A DNA stretch of 64,000 nucleotides from Steromphala cineraria (taxonomy: Eukaryota > Mollusca > Gastropoda > Trochida > Trochidae). The stretch lies in assembly GCA_916613615.1 (NCBI GenBank), contig OU744728.1:36973032-37037031 (forward strand). The letters run 5' to 3'. Position 1 is the first letter of the stretch. Each line of letters begins with the position of its first letter. The position numbers and the translations under genes are program-made. Below, in pieces: positions 43,496 to 55,283 of the stretch. The notes under the pieces are model-generated. The model worked only from the letters and a program-made list of their open reading frames with translations. It searched no databases and was not told the origin of the DNA.

Positions 43496-43635
43496 GCATC
43501 GCAGCCTTATCACTTCAATTATCATGTGCCTCGTGGCCCAGATATGGAGATGCAAATCTTGAAGTTGTGAAGGAATTCTTTATTTTAATTAAAAGACAAG
43601 GCTAAGAATCGCAGCCTTATCACTTCAATTATCAT
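43416..43635. repeat. 110-bp tandem duplication of the 3' end of the fibrinogen-related gene
   Basis: Copy 1 (43416-43525) spans the last coding stretch, the stop and the start of the 3' untranslated region; copy 2 (43526-43635) repeats it with about ten changes. Both start GTGCCTCGTGGCC and end CACTTCAATTATCAT. Copy 2 lies after the stop and is non-coding. Confidence 0.95.
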
Positions 43636-44016
43636 GTAATTAAGCGCTTTATCTATAAATGATATTTGACATGGGCACGATTTCGGGAACAGTTCGCACT
43701 TGAAATATTTCACCAACATTTAGAAATATTAAAATATATATTAAAAATGCTGATTAGTTGATTAATATTTCGGTGAAGAGATCTTTCTTTCTAAGATGTT
43801 TGTCTAAATCAGGTTTGAAGTAACAGGATGCCTTTATATTTTTATAATAATGAAACTTTGCAAAGGAATTGATATAACTATAAGTGCAAGAGATACTCTA
43901 CATGAATCGGTCGTTTAATGGTTTAACACTATTTGGATTACTTACTGCACTTGAAAAGGTTTAATGAGTTTCCAAGAATATTGATGACGTGTCTACGTTT
44001 TAAATCGAACTGATGA
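43636..44016. other. 3' flank, nothing recognised
   Basis: AT-rich, probably the end of the 3' untranslated region and then intergenic sequence. Confidence 0.5.
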
Positions 44017-44580
44017 CAATGATTGGTTTTCTGGTAATTGGAAAAGAAGGACCGTTAACTTCGTTCTCAGTAGCTCCATGAATACTTATTATTATCTCCA
44101 GCGATCCATAACGTTACAGTCTTAAGAAATAGTCACAAGACACAATCCCGCCAGGGGCTCGGCAAACTTTGTCTGCAGTAGAGAACTGTTCTACACGCAG
44201 TCAGGTTTGGGTGCAATGCTACACTGCATTTCAGTGCAGTACCACCCATGGTTACTAGTAACAGCCAATGCTCGCAGGTTTCACCACAACACATAGCCAT
44301 ACTAGTGTTGCGGGGTTCTCCCTGCAATAATACTAGCAGGCGCGGTGTAAGTGAAATAATCATAAGAGTGGCGATGAACACCACATCCTCTCACCTCACT
44401 TCACAAGGCACAGTCGCAGTGAATGGACGTGGTCCTGTCCAATACTCAGTCGACCGCTTTCAATATAGTTCAGCAACAACGGATTCAGCTCACTAGATGA
44501 GTTGGTTACTTTGCTTTGCTGAACAAAAAAAGAAAAATTTGGAAGGGTTGATTCCCTGGACATCAATACCAGGGGGCGAA
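44017..44580 (+). mobile_element. ~564-bp SINE-bearing repeat, copy 1
   Basis: Closely matches 48482-49043. It contains a degenerate tRNA-like region and the SINE body GTCTGCAGTAGAGAACTGTT, then CTCCCTGCAATAATACTAGC and GGTGTAAGTGAAATAATCAT. It ends CAATACCAGGGGGCGAA. Confidence 0.85.
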
Positions 44581-44760
44581 TTGCGCAGTTGTTAGCGTGT
44601 TCGGTTGCGGATAAAACGGTCCGGGGTTCGAATCCCGCTAGGTTTCACCGCTATATGTAACAACAGTAGTGTTGCGGACTTTCTCCCTGCAATAATACTT
44701 GCAGCCACGATGTAAGTGAATTACATTTGAAAGCAGCGTTAAACCCCATATCACCCCAAT
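44573..44760 (+). mobile_element. tRNA-derived SINE
   Basis: The head has an A-box-like TTGCGCAGTTG and a perfect B box (GGTTCGAATCC). The tail TTTCTCCCTGCAATAATACT followed by GCAGCCACGATGTAAGTGAA is the same tail as in the repeats at 44300 and 48780. Confidence 0.8.
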
Positions 44761-45541
44761 CAAATACCAATTTTGAGATTTCCATTTCCTGCTAAAGTGG
44801 CTTAAAGTGTTTAAAATCTAGGTGTCCATAACAATTTCAAATTTTGACCCAAAAAATAAAATTTTTTGACTTTGTTTTATTTCTTCAGATGTTGAAAGCT
44901 ATGACTACAGGACTCAATTTTAATTATGTTGAACCTCAACATCAGTCCATTGACAATTATCATCATTCATTCACAATACATGTCCAGTACTTAATCATTT
45001 CATATAATTACGGTCAAATTAAAGCGAGGGTACGTGAGCTGTGCTCACTTTGGTCTCTTTTGGTTTATTTTATTAAATACTATGGATGAAAATAAGAATC
45101 TTGTATATATCACATTTGTGTAGTAGTATAGTTACTAATAGATATGAAAATTCCTTCAATCACCAAATCTGTATTTCTCATGTTGAAGACACACTTTCCA
45201 AGAACAGAAACCTTTCTAGAAGTATAAAATTTGACTTTTACAAAAATGATTATAATAGGTTAATTCCACTCACCTTAAGTGGTTACTACACTGCAGTACA
45301 ATAGAATTGTTTAATCCTTATTATACGTATGATATTTCAAATATTTGAATATTTTACCTCTAAAACTGTTTAGTGCGGGAGGTTAATCAATAGTCAAAAG
45401 CTACTTCAAGTATTGCTTTTGACTTTTTGTACATCCATGTTTTTTATATAAGTATTTATCAAGAAAATATTTTGTTAAAACAAAAAAAACCCCATAAAAG
45501 GTATGTTTTTGTTCAAATATTGACTGAAACTGTGATTTTAT
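44761..45541. other. No gene recognised
   Basis: Frames of 81 and 72 codons (44844, 45086) show no recognisable domain. Confidence 0.5.
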
Positions 45542-46049
45542 ACAATTATTGACTTCAAGTGAAGTTGATCCAATGATTTGTCGACCTTGGACACGTGATA
45601 TTCACCGAGGCAACGCCGAGGTGAATATCACGTGTGCAAGGTCGACAAATCATTGGATCAACCGAATCTGAAGTCTATAATTGTTTTATTATTACATTAT
45701 TATTAATAGATTTGAGAATTACGTCTCAAACTCCGCACATCACATGTCACGTTTTTAATCAAGCAATAGGCATCGCTTCGTGACTGTGCTGAATTAGAGT
45801 TATGTCCCTTATATAGTTTTAGCCATATTATAGAGTGATGTCCCTTATTTGCACAGAAAGATGCACAGAAGAAAAGTAATTCTAGAAATGTTTTCATATA
45901 ATGAAACAATTATAGACTTCAGATTCGATTGATCCAATGATTTGTCGACCTTGCACACGTGATATTCACCTCGGCGTTGCCTCGGTGAATATCACGTGTC
46001 CAAGGTCGACAAATCATTGGATCAACCTCACTTGAAGTCAATAATTGTT
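45542..46049. mobile_element. Nested palindrome: two ~99-bp foldbacks in mirror orientation
   Basis: Each end is itself a palindrome (45564-45662 and 45929-46027) with arms GATCCAATGATTTGTCGACC, then an E-box CACGTGATATTCACC, and a short loop of GGCAACGCC or GGCGTTGCC. The two are inverse copies of each other, and the mirror symmetry extends to ACAATTATTGACTTCAAGTG outside and CTGAAGTCTATAATTGTTT inside. About 220 bases of unique sequence lie in the centre. Confidence 0.92.
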
Positions 46050-47078
46050 TAATATTGACTTTTATGATACTTTGATATGTTTATTTTTGTGAAATGTTGA
46101 CTTAGTGAGATGTATATACTTTGTGAAATGTTGACTTTCGTGGTTTGTTTAGTTTGTGTAACGTTGAAAGACATTAAGATGTTGACCTTAAACTATACGT
46201 ATTACTTTAATGGAATTTCGACTTTGGTGATCCATTGACTTTGAAAAACAATGTTTTAAATATTGACTTTGTAAAATATGTTTGAATTTTGACAAAAATT
46301 GGATTTTGAGAAATAACGAATTCTGTTGAAATGTAAACGACGAAGCATTGATTGACTTTTATCATTTTGTAAATACTTTTGTAGCGTAATTTTGCATCGA
46401 GCGACAGTAATTAACTCATTTAATTAATCTTTCTCTATGGATAAACGGAAGCTGTTTAGTTGTGTAAAGTTCCATAAAGAAATAATTATTTTATTGTTTC
46501 ACGTCGATCAATCAGGAAATAAGCAATTGTAAATATGAATTATGTACTGATATGTATAAACTTTTTTTGCATCATTTATGTCTTTATTCTAACTGCAGCT
46601 TACATGACCGTATATATCTACTAATTGGAGTGTGCATCAATGTTTATAGCCTACTACAGTGTCTCAAACAAATTTGTGTGAGTTTTTTTTAGCAACGTGG
46701 TTTATGTAATATAGAGAACGGTGTTTAAAGTTTTTTATATGTCCCTTTAGTTACATGTCCGCAATACAATCTTACTAAATCACCAATATGAGAGATGTAT
46801 GGGTATTGAGAAATCAATCAAATAATTGTTTGGTGCAGTGTTTGATACATGATTATCTAAGTCGATGTCTTTTAAACTTTGAGAATAATGGTATACTAAC
46901 CATGTGTCTGCCAAATTATTAATTCTATGTAAAATGTACAAGAATATGTACTATTGAAGATAGTGTGATCCCAAATATAACAATGTTATATTTATCGAGT
47001 ATCTAAATGTCATTAGGTCTAACATATAGATGATATTAAATATCGAAGAAAATACTTTTATCAAAGGATCTTATATCT
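46050..47078. other. AT-rich sequence, nothing recognised
   Basis: The first 300 bases repeat loose TTGACTTT / GAAATGTTGAC motifs, perhaps an old degenerate array. Confidence 0.4.
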
Positions 47079-47443
47079 TTAAAGGGGCAGTAGCACGTTT
47101 TTTAGGGGGAATATAAGGTGTAGTCAGGAAAATTAAAATACATGGTTTCAATTGAAAGACATTGAATTTATACTAAATGAAGCAGTAATAAATAAAATAT
47201 ATAATGTAAAGTTCAGCCATACGATTCCTTTTTCTAACACAAAATGAATCAAAGGTGTTCACACATAAATGGCCGCCAATGGACTTTCTGTGAAACTACA
47301 TATTTTGTTCTTTGGCTATGGATGATCGGTTTGTGATATGAGGTTTCCGATACTATTAAAATAACACTTTTAGAATTAACATACAATTATCAGTGAAAAT
47401 GTAAAATGTAAAATTTTCAAAAAACGTGCTACTGCCGTTTCAA
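47079..47443 (+). mobile_element. TTAA-flanked MITE, copy 8 of 11 (forward)
   Basis: TTAA then AGGGGCAGTAGCACG on the left; CGTGCTACTGCCGTTTCAA on the right, with the outer border mutated. Confidence 0.82.
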
Positions 47444-47787
47444 TTCTCATCAAATTAAAACACCACTGAAAAGGATAAACTACATTTAAAAACTAATTGT
47501 TTTGTATTCTTACAGCATATGTATTTTAGTATCTTGTATTTCATATATTTGCAAATAGAATGTATCATTTGTTCACCCGTATATATGACTAACAGCTGCT
47601 GAACAAAGGTTCGTTTGCACCTTTAGAACAATGCGCAAATATTTATCATGTAAATCGTATTTTTCCTGCAAGCTGATTTGTCGAGAACCGGTCACGTGAC
47701 AGTCGACAGGGTGATATTGACTTAACCCCCTTGACACCGAGTCCGACCAAACGTGATATTGACTTTGGTTACAAGAAATAGAGCCGA

Positions 47788-47869
47788 TGACGTCAACGTT
47801 TCATGACGTCATGCTGTTGTTATCATGACGTCTTTGACCCATCCTTGCCAACTATCGAGCCTTATAAAA
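47788..47869 (+). promoter_or_regulatory. Promoter-like cluster: CRE sites and TATA box
   Basis: Two perfect TGACGTCA sites (47788-47795, 47804-47811) 16 bases apart, a third near-match TGACGTCT (47826), then TATAAAA at 47863. An AATAAA follows at 47988. No coding region follows, so the transcript, if any, would be short or belong to a mobile element. Confidence 0.4.
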
Positions 47870-48230
47870 ACTGATTTAAGCAGCTGTTTGCCACTTTGAA
47901 ATAGAATTTCAGTTTGAGTGTTTATATTATGTTTTGCATTTATTCAACATTTTATGGTTATATGACGCTGTCTGCAGACTGAGTGTAAATAAAGTTGAGT
48001 TTATAGATACTACTATTTGAGTTTTATTCAGATAATGTTATCCTGAACGTTTTAGACTGACGTGTCGGAAACAAGAACTAATGACCCATTCGTGCCTAAA
48101 ATAAACAAACATTACTGACTGAAGAGTACCATACCATATTACTACAAACAAATAATTATTATAGTTTAATAAACCAATTACGGCAATTCAAAAAACCCTC
48201 CGTGATCATCGTATATCATTTTGGTTTCAT

Positions 48231-48476
48231 GCGAACATAAATGGTATAATTCATAATATAAATTAGAACAATCTCACAAATTCATCTCAAAACGGCAAAT
48301 ATAACATAATTTCCATTTTTTAATGAAAATCTTATAATAGTTATATGATTTCGTGGAAGCCAAATACACATGTGCGATATACATGAATACAAGTTATATA
48401 ACCTATAATCAATTCATAATTGTCATTCTGACTGTTGTAAATAAGGTTTCAAAATTAAGTTCAATTGATTGACACC
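48231..48476 (+). repeat. 246-bp direct repeat, left copy
   Basis: Near-identical to 49039-49284 (one clear mismatch near its end). Starts GCGAACATAAATGG, ends TTGATTGACACC. Together the two flank a 562-bp insert. Confidence 0.95.
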
Positions 48477-48481
48477 GACAC

Positions 48482-49043
48482 ACAATGATTGATTTTCTGG
48501 TAATTGGAAAAGAAGGACCGTTAACTTCGTTCTCAGTAGCTCCATGAATACTTATTATTATCTCCAGCGATCCATAACGTTACAGTCTTAAGAAATAGTC
48601 ACAAGACACGATCCCGCCAGGGGCTCGGCAACCTTTGTCTGCAGTAGAGAACTGTTCTACACGCAGTCAGGTTTGGGTGCAATGCTACACTGCATTTCAG
48701 TGCAGTTCCACCCATGGTTACTAGTAACAGCCAATGCTCGCAGGTTTCACCACAATGCATAGCCACAATAGTATTGTGGGCTTTCTCCCTATAATACTAG
48801 TAGCCGCGGTGTAAGTGAAATAATCATGAGAGTGGCCATAAACCCCACATCCTCTCACCTCACTTCACAAGACACAGTCGCAGTGAATGGACGTGGTCCT
48901 GTCCAATACTCAGTCGACCGCTTTCAGTATAGTTCAGCAACAACGGGTTCAGCTCACTAGATGAGTTGGTTACCCGCTCTTTGCTGAACAAAAAATGAGA
49001 ATTTGAAGGGTTGATTCCCTGTACATCAATACCAGGGGGCGAA
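48482..49043 (+). mobile_element. ~562-bp SINE-bearing repeat, copy 2
   Basis: Matches 44017-44580 along its whole length with few differences. Here it lies between 246-bp direct repeats that are absent around the first copy. Confidence 0.88.
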
Positions 49044-49284
49044 CATAAATGGTATAATTCATAATATAAATTAGAACAATCTCACAAATTCATCTCAAAA
49101 CGGCAAATATAACATAATTTCCATTTTTTAATGAAAATCTTATAATAGTTATATGATTTCGTGGAAGCCAAATACACATGTGCGATATACATGAATACAA
49201 GTTATATAACCTATAATCAATTCATAATTGTCATTCTGACTGTTGAAAATAAGGTTTCAAAATTAAGTTCAATTGATTGACACC
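49039..49284 (+). repeat. 246-bp direct repeat, right copy
   Basis: Same sequence as 48231-48476, at an offset of exactly 808 bases. Confidence 0.95.
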
Positions 49285-49469
49285 CGTCATGGGAACGTTC
49301 CACGTTAAATGCTGAGACATGGTGCATTTGGCTAGTTTCGATCAGTATCACATCTTCAAACTTTATTAATATGTTACTATCTAACTCAATCAAATGCCAA
49401 CATTCATAGAGTAGATGCGACCCCAAACAACACGAGTGGCTCTTTAAGAAAACGAACTGTCTGTGGGCT

Positions 49470-49686
49470 CACAGGGACTGGTATTGCTAATAAAAACCGT
49501 CCTAGTAAGCATACTTGATTACGATAATTCCCTATTACTAACTTTACTTGTATTGTTAGTAAAAACGGTCCCTAGTAAGCTAATTGAATACCATAATCCC
49601 CTATTATTAAGTTAGTAATATGGGATTATCGTATTCAAGTATGCTTAAGTTAGGAACCGTTTTTACTGGCAATACAAGTCCCTGTG
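49470..49686. mobile_element. TIR MITE (CACAGGGACT) with probable 8-bp target duplication
   Basis: The left end CACAGGGACTGGTATTG is mirrored on the right by CAATACAAGTCCCTGTG; arms run for about 75 bp. Flanks TGTGGGCT and TGCGGGCT match at 7 of 8 positions, which would fit an 8-bp duplication of the hAT type. The interior repeats part of the left arm. Confidence 0.75.
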
Positions 49687-49756
49687 TGCGGGCTGAGTCT
49701 AAATAAAGTTCAGTGCAGTACAGTTAAAATGGGTTTGTTTTGACATGCAACCTGTA

Positions 49757-50010
49757 ATTTAATAATAATAATAATGATAAGTTTAACGTCAAGTATCCAT
49801 CTCTGGCGAGTTGCTCACCGACGATTCACTAATGTGCATTATTACCCTGACGGATTGTACTTTTTCAAAGCTGCTAGCCTGCGCTGAGAGTCCATTTCGG
49901 ACAGTACAGCCGTATAACCAGGTACCCATTGTACAGCTGGGTGGACTGAGTGCAATGTGGATGAAATGTCTTGCCCAAGGACACAACACAGCTTTCGACC
50001 CAAGTCACAA
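49757..50010 (-). mobile_element. SINE, reverse orientation
   Basis: An AAT-repeat tail at its left and CCAGGTACCCATTGTACAGC then CTTGCCCAAGGACACAAC within. It shares the GGTACCCATT / CAGCTGGGTGGACTG block with 53328-53800. Confidence 0.65.
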
Positions 50011-51689
50011 GTCAATTTAATTCATATCCTATTCTATTTACCAAAATATGCAATAGTTCTCATTCTATATGTGATATTTACTATGCGTTGAAACCCAACA
50101 TGTATTGTTGTGGGTCGTATGTGTTGACGATCAATTCCTTCCCTTGTCATTGAACATACCTCTCAAACAAAACAAAGGAACCGGTTTTCATCCATCACAG
50201 AAGACAAACTAACAAACCGAATGCAGTTTTCTAATTGACAAGTGATCTAGTACAAATATTAATTATGCATATTTTCCTTCGACTTTCTATAAAGTCGTTG
50301 GGGATTCTCTCCAGTTAACAGAATATTATGAAGGAGAAATATTATCAAAAACATCTTCTCGTAATTAATAGCCGTGTTGACATTAGCCAATTAGGCCTGC
50401 TTGTTTGCCGATCCTCCTTTCTTTCCGTTGAATTATATATGTCTAAACCAGAGGAATAAAACCCCTCAAACATATTTCTCTATTGATTATAGAATAAACG
50501 GATACCTTACTATCGGGTAGTTAAAGAAAAACTCCTTGAGTGGAAGTCCAATTTGCAAAATTTTATCATTTGTGTCATCTGATCGAGAAGAATTGACTAT
50601 TGCAAGAACTTATACTGACAAAAGAGAGGTTTGAATATGGATTTAGATGGTATTATGATCGAGCCAAAATTTAATGTTGGACGCCTGTGAAAAGCATTAA
50701 TAGATTTATTGATTTTGTAAAGATTTGAAAACAACATAGATGAACAAAACAAATCAAACGTTAAAAGATTATCTATGGATAAAAAACCATCGCATAGCCG
50801 AATTTCAAATATACGCGTCAAATAAAGTATTTAAAGGTTTGATATCAGTTTTGTTAATGGAAGTTTACTATTTGTTAATGCGAGTTTTATATTTATATCT
50901 TGCAATAAAACCATATATTTACTGTTAAAAGTCGATGTAAAAATAGAAAACAAGTACATAATCTTTTACGATAACATAAGTTGAATAAGACCGTAATTGG
51001 TGATTTTTTTGTATTTTCAAAGACTGAAAAATCATTTTTCATCATATGACGTTATCATTGACGTTATGAAACGTCAACATATCACCACAGCGATCTTGAT
51101 ACTTCTGTCATAAAATCAATTTAAAAGTGAACTTTATAATTGTTTGGGATAAATTGAATAATTGATATTTCTCTTCCAATATCATGTGTGATATAGACAC
51201 TAATACGTGAACATGATTTCAATGAGATATACATAGTATTAGACTAGAATTGTCACCCATCTTGATATCACAGGGATTCTCGGAGTGAACCTCATGAAAA
51301 AATATAAAATATGAAAAATTAAATTCCAAAACCTGGACTTTTGCACTCTTTTTAGTTTTTATATATTAAACCTACAAGAGTTGGAGGAAGTTAGGCGAGT
51401 TGTTCAGCAAGTTATAATTAAAAGATTGATCTACGATTCCAATACATATTTTTTGGGGATAAAATTTAGGTTCAATTGCACCGTAATATAGCCTGGATGT
51501 CCTGTTATCGATAAGGTTTTATCGACCGGAGTATCCCCCAATGTGTTTTCAATATATTAGATCTATAACGCGCTACAATATTTATTTTTCGAACGATTTC
51601 GTTCAAATTTGAAATGTTGGTTTAACTTAAAATAGAAAAATGTTATATGAGTGCAAATGACATGGGTTTGGAATTTATTTTATGTTAAC
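50011..51689. other. No gene recognised
   Basis: AT-rich. Several TGACGTTA half-sites cluster near 51047-51080 without other promoter features. Confidence 0.45.
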
Positions 51690-51800
51690 ATAGGTACCAC
51701 TGCGAGATTCGAACCCATGAGATCGATGTATTGTAGTTGCATTCCTGAGTGCTTAGCTGTAAGAGGGTGAAGCGGTCGTAAAATATATCACAGCCACTTC
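51690..51800 (-). mobile_element. Probable tRNA-derived SINE head (reverse)
   Basis: The reverse complement contains a B-box-like GGTTCGAATCTCG and an A-box-like TTACAGCTAAGCACTC. Confidence 0.4.
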
Positions 51801-51949
51801 GCCTGTTTTTGTTTTTAACGTATTTTATTTTGGGTGCAATTATACAACTTAGGAAACCCTCTCCCTAATATACACATTAAATATTATTTGCATTCATTTA
51901 GCAAGATGGACAGAAGAGAACAGATAAAAATATAAAACTCATACAATAA

Positions 51950-52895
51950 TTAAGGGAATCTTTCTGTTTGACTTATGTAGGTTTGAACAATTTTGAATAT
52001 ACTCTGATTTATATGGATATTCAGATCAGCAATGTCACGCAAAAGTAAGTAATGTTCAAATTGGTAACACTGCGTAAGTTCTTTCTAAATTATATGATTT
52101 ACAATGAAACAAGTAATGGTAAGAATTTTCACAATTATTTCCACATGAACAGCTTGGCTTATCCAAAATACTGACACGAAATAGATCATGATTTAGGGGA
52201 CTAGACATATAACGTAGTTTTGTGAGAATAATGTTGGTGTTTCTCGGTCCATAATCATAATATTTTGTTGATGAGATTGGATTCAACAGAATTGAGATTG
52301 GATTTAAAAGAATTGATTCCTAACATCCAAAGGAATTTCGTTCCACAGTCTTGTTGTGGATGGAATATAGGAACCTTGTGAAACTTTTAATCAAGCGAAA
52401 AGGAGCGAAACATCGTGTGAATCGCACAGATTATAGTTACTTTTTGATGCAACATAGTTAAGTAAATTAACTTATGTTAAACCAAGATGTTGTGGTTATC
52501 AACGAAGCTGACATTAATGCCGTTAAATACGAGTTTAAAATCTTCCATATTCTTTTGTAACGTAAATGACATTGCTTCAGTTTTGTCAGGATTTAAAAAT
52601 ATATAAGCCATCTTTTTGCCCACGATCTTAGCCTATCCAAATTTAAGTTCAGTTCAGTTTCGATAAAAAAAACTATCACCTGAGCATAAGCTAAGTGACG
52701 AATCATCAGCAAATATTAATTGATGGACAGTTAAGTGACCAGACTGAAAACTTGATTAATATCTTTACAGTAATCGATTTGAATTGAAATAGTTGTATAT
52801 ATGTTTAAACATAACCCTCTCAAATACTTTCCCTACAAAACTGATCCGGGATATAGGTCGATAATTTGATGCTGAACCATCCTATGTTATAATCA
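51950..52895 (-). mobile_element. Decayed non-LTR retrotransposon (LINE), reverse transcriptase remnant
   Basis: Read on the minus strand, degraded pieces appear in the expected order: ASNYRPIS followed by GKVFERV (about 52876-52818), then FADDSS with the polymerase Asp-Asp (about 52716-52697), then WAKRW and NPDKTEAMSF (about 52635-52575), and finally LTKLRYMSSPLNHDLF with CSCGNNCENSYHYLFHC (52240-52060), the Cys/His-rich tail typical of such elements. Frameshifts and internal deletions break it, and its 5' side stops at the TIR element starting near 52897. It is inactive. The clade cannot be fixed by eye. Confidence 0.8.
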
Positions 52896-52896
52896 A

Positions 52897-53179
52897 TATA
52901 CCGTCAGTCTTAGTAAACCTAGCCTCACTATTATCCGTTACACTGCTAAACTGAGTCTAGAAAGGCTTGGTTGAGAGTCGCGTCAGCCCACGTGACCAAG
53001 TTGACCAATCAGAACTGATCTTACCAAGCCACAATAGTGTGCCTTCGCACGTATAACGTTGGAGGGTCATAGGTCGCAGAAAGGTCGGCTGACGCGACCC
53101 TCAACCAGACCTTTCTAGACTTAGTATAGCAGTGTAACGGATAATAGTGAGGCTAGGTTTACTTAGACTGAATATACCG
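52897..53179. mobile_element. TIR element with ~90-bp arms
   Basis: Left AGTAAACCTAGCCTCACTAT then TATCCGTTACACTGCTA; the right end is the mirror. Arms continue through TCTAGAAAGG and GGTCGCGTCAGCC-like text. The centre is about 80 bases with CACGTGACC and CGCACG. No coding capacity. Confidence 0.85.
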
Positions 53180-53270
53180 TATTTCCTTAATAAAACGCCT
53201 GACGTTTATGTCTACAACATATGCGTCTAAGCCGTCTATTCAAGCCAGGTGTGTGATTAAGTATATATGT
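53180..53270. mobile_element. Truncated relative of the 8197-8503 MITE
   Basis: CCGTATTTCCTTAAT, GCGTCTAAGCCGTCTATTCA and GTGTGATTAAG match parts of that element; most of its middle is missing. Confidence 0.55.
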
Positions 53271-53327
53271 TATCTATACCTCGTAATCATACGTCAGGAC
53301 AACAGCCACCTCCTGAGTATCAACTTA

Positions 53328-53800
53328 AAACTACTACTACTACTAATAAACATTTGCATAGCGCCAATATCCCGCTCAAAGGCGCTTTGTCTTTCCCTCG
53401 ATCATTGGATATCACTCTTCATGACACTTCTTTTACCATCTCGACTCAGTCAAGTGACGCACAGCGTTAATGTCACTCTCAATCCTTACGAGGTACCCAT
53501 TTACAGCTGGGTGGACTGGGACACATAGTCACAGTATTTTGTCCAAGAATACTGCACATTGCTGTACCCGCAACTAGGTGTCTGCACGTTTTCATGTTGC
53601 CACCATCTGGTCATTTACCAACGGATTCGTGGGTTCTTTTAAGTGCACAGGGTTGTGTACTGTACACTAGGGGTTGTGACAGCACTGAAAGAGTCTCTGC
53701 ACAGAAAGTTGACTCCAAGGTTTTTATACCCGGTCACAGGCGGGGCTTGAACCCGGCACGTTAGGCTTGCTAGCCTGGCGCTTTTGCAGACTCGGCCCTT
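53328..53800 (-). mobile_element. Long SINE, reverse orientation
   Basis: On the minus strand the head carries a B-box-like GGGTTCAAGCCCC (near 53750), the body includes CAGTCCACCCAGCTG, and the 3' end has AAAGCGCCTTTGAGCGGGAT and an AGT-repeat tail near 53330. Confidence 0.7.
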
Positions 53801-53945
53801 TAAAAGGGACGTATGATTTCGAAATCTGCGTATAGGACGTTGAAACTCCTTGAAAAGGGTTAATCGTGTTATAATTTACATTTGCGAATATGAGAGATAT
53901 TTGTGATATCAACAAAATTTATTAAATGAAAAAACGCGTAAAGCC

Positions 53946-54310
53946 TTAAAGGGGCAGTAGCACGTTTTTTGATAATTTTATATTTTTAAATTTTCACTGA
54001 TAATTGTAAGTTAATGTTAAATATATAATTTCGACAGTGTCAAAAATGTCATTACACAAGCCAATCATTCATAGTCAAAGGACAAAGTATGAAGATTCAC
54101 ACAAAATCCATTGGCGGCCATTTTTTTGTGAACACCTTTAATTCATTTTGTGTAAGAAAAGGAATCGCATGGCTAATCTTTACGTTATATATTTGAATTA
54201 TTACTACTCCATTTAGTTTAAATACATTGTCTTTCAATTGGAACCATTTATTTTCATTTTCCCGACATCACCTTATATTCCCCCTAAAAACGTGCTACTG
54301 CCCCTTTTAA
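53946..54310 (-). mobile_element. TTAA-flanked MITE, copy 9 of 11 (reverse)
   Basis: TTAA then AGGGGCAGTAGCACG on the left; CGTGCTACTGCCCC then TTTTAA on the right. Well preserved, including ATTGGCGGCCAT in the middle. Confidence 0.87.
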
Positions 54311-54668
54311 AGGAATAATCATGAAACCATATGAAAGTTCCTAAAATCATCGCTTCTGTCCCATTGATGTTTCCCGTTGATTTTATTGCAATAGGAAAAC
54401 CCTCGATTTCCATAAATAGAAGCACAATCCACCCACACAGACGTATCAAGAAGATTGTCTTCGATTACTGAAGGTGGTCTGCAATCATCATGATTATTAA
54501 CATATGGAAATGTTGAAATGAATGTTGTCAAAGTTACTACAATTACCATTAGGCAATGTTTCCCATCACAGTCACTTACCATGTTTTTCTGATAATTGAC
54601 AAACCTCAAAATTTACAGGCTAGTCTCAAAATAAGCTGTTCCTTTTTTTCTAAAGGGTAAGTTGGGTT

Positions 54669-55283
54669 GAGTGTTATAAACCCATGGGCAAAAGAAACGC
54701 TGGGTATTTTTCAAACGAAGGATAAATAAATAATGCATGTCGTGTAATTGCAATGTCGAATGTGTTTCATAAAAGAATATTTTGAGAATTATCTCTCATA
54801 ATTTCAGCCATGATTGCATGACGTTTTTTTGTACTGTGGTTGTCTAAACACTGTTAGGGTGCGAAAATCGCTGTTTTCAAGTACTTTTTTTGTAATAAAT
54901 ATTTTGAAATTAAATTCGAATTTTGGAAATGTATATGAGAAGGTTATTTGAGATGTTGTTAATGAAAAACATCCACTTTGACATGTATGCACTGACGTGT
55001 TTTCGTTATATAACGTCTACAAATATGCAAAAATGACCAATTTCGCTCTCCTATCTCGCGTAGATAAGGAGAAAGCAAATTGGTGATTTTTTGACACGCG
55101 TTTGGAAAGGCGCCATGCAAAGTCATCAACAGAAAATGATTCAAACAAGGCAAATATAATATAGTTGGCCTCTAAGGAAACTTTGCCACTTTCTTTCATT
55201 CATATTTATGTTACATGGAATAAAACATCATGACATTTATGTTACCAGCGTTTCTTTTGCCCGTGAGTTTATACAGTTTACTC
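54669..55283. mobile_element. ~615-bp TIR element
   Basis: Left GGGCAAAAGAAACGCTGG (ending 54703) is mirrored by CCAGCGTTTCTTTTGCCC on the right (from 55244). The symmetry continues into TTATAAACCCA / GAGTTTATA. No transposase recognised. Confidence 0.75.

Noticed and set aside
48231..49284. Classical LTR retrotransposon
   Set aside because: The 246-bp repeats do not show clear TG...CA ends, the interior is non-coding, and the interior occurs elsewhere without them.
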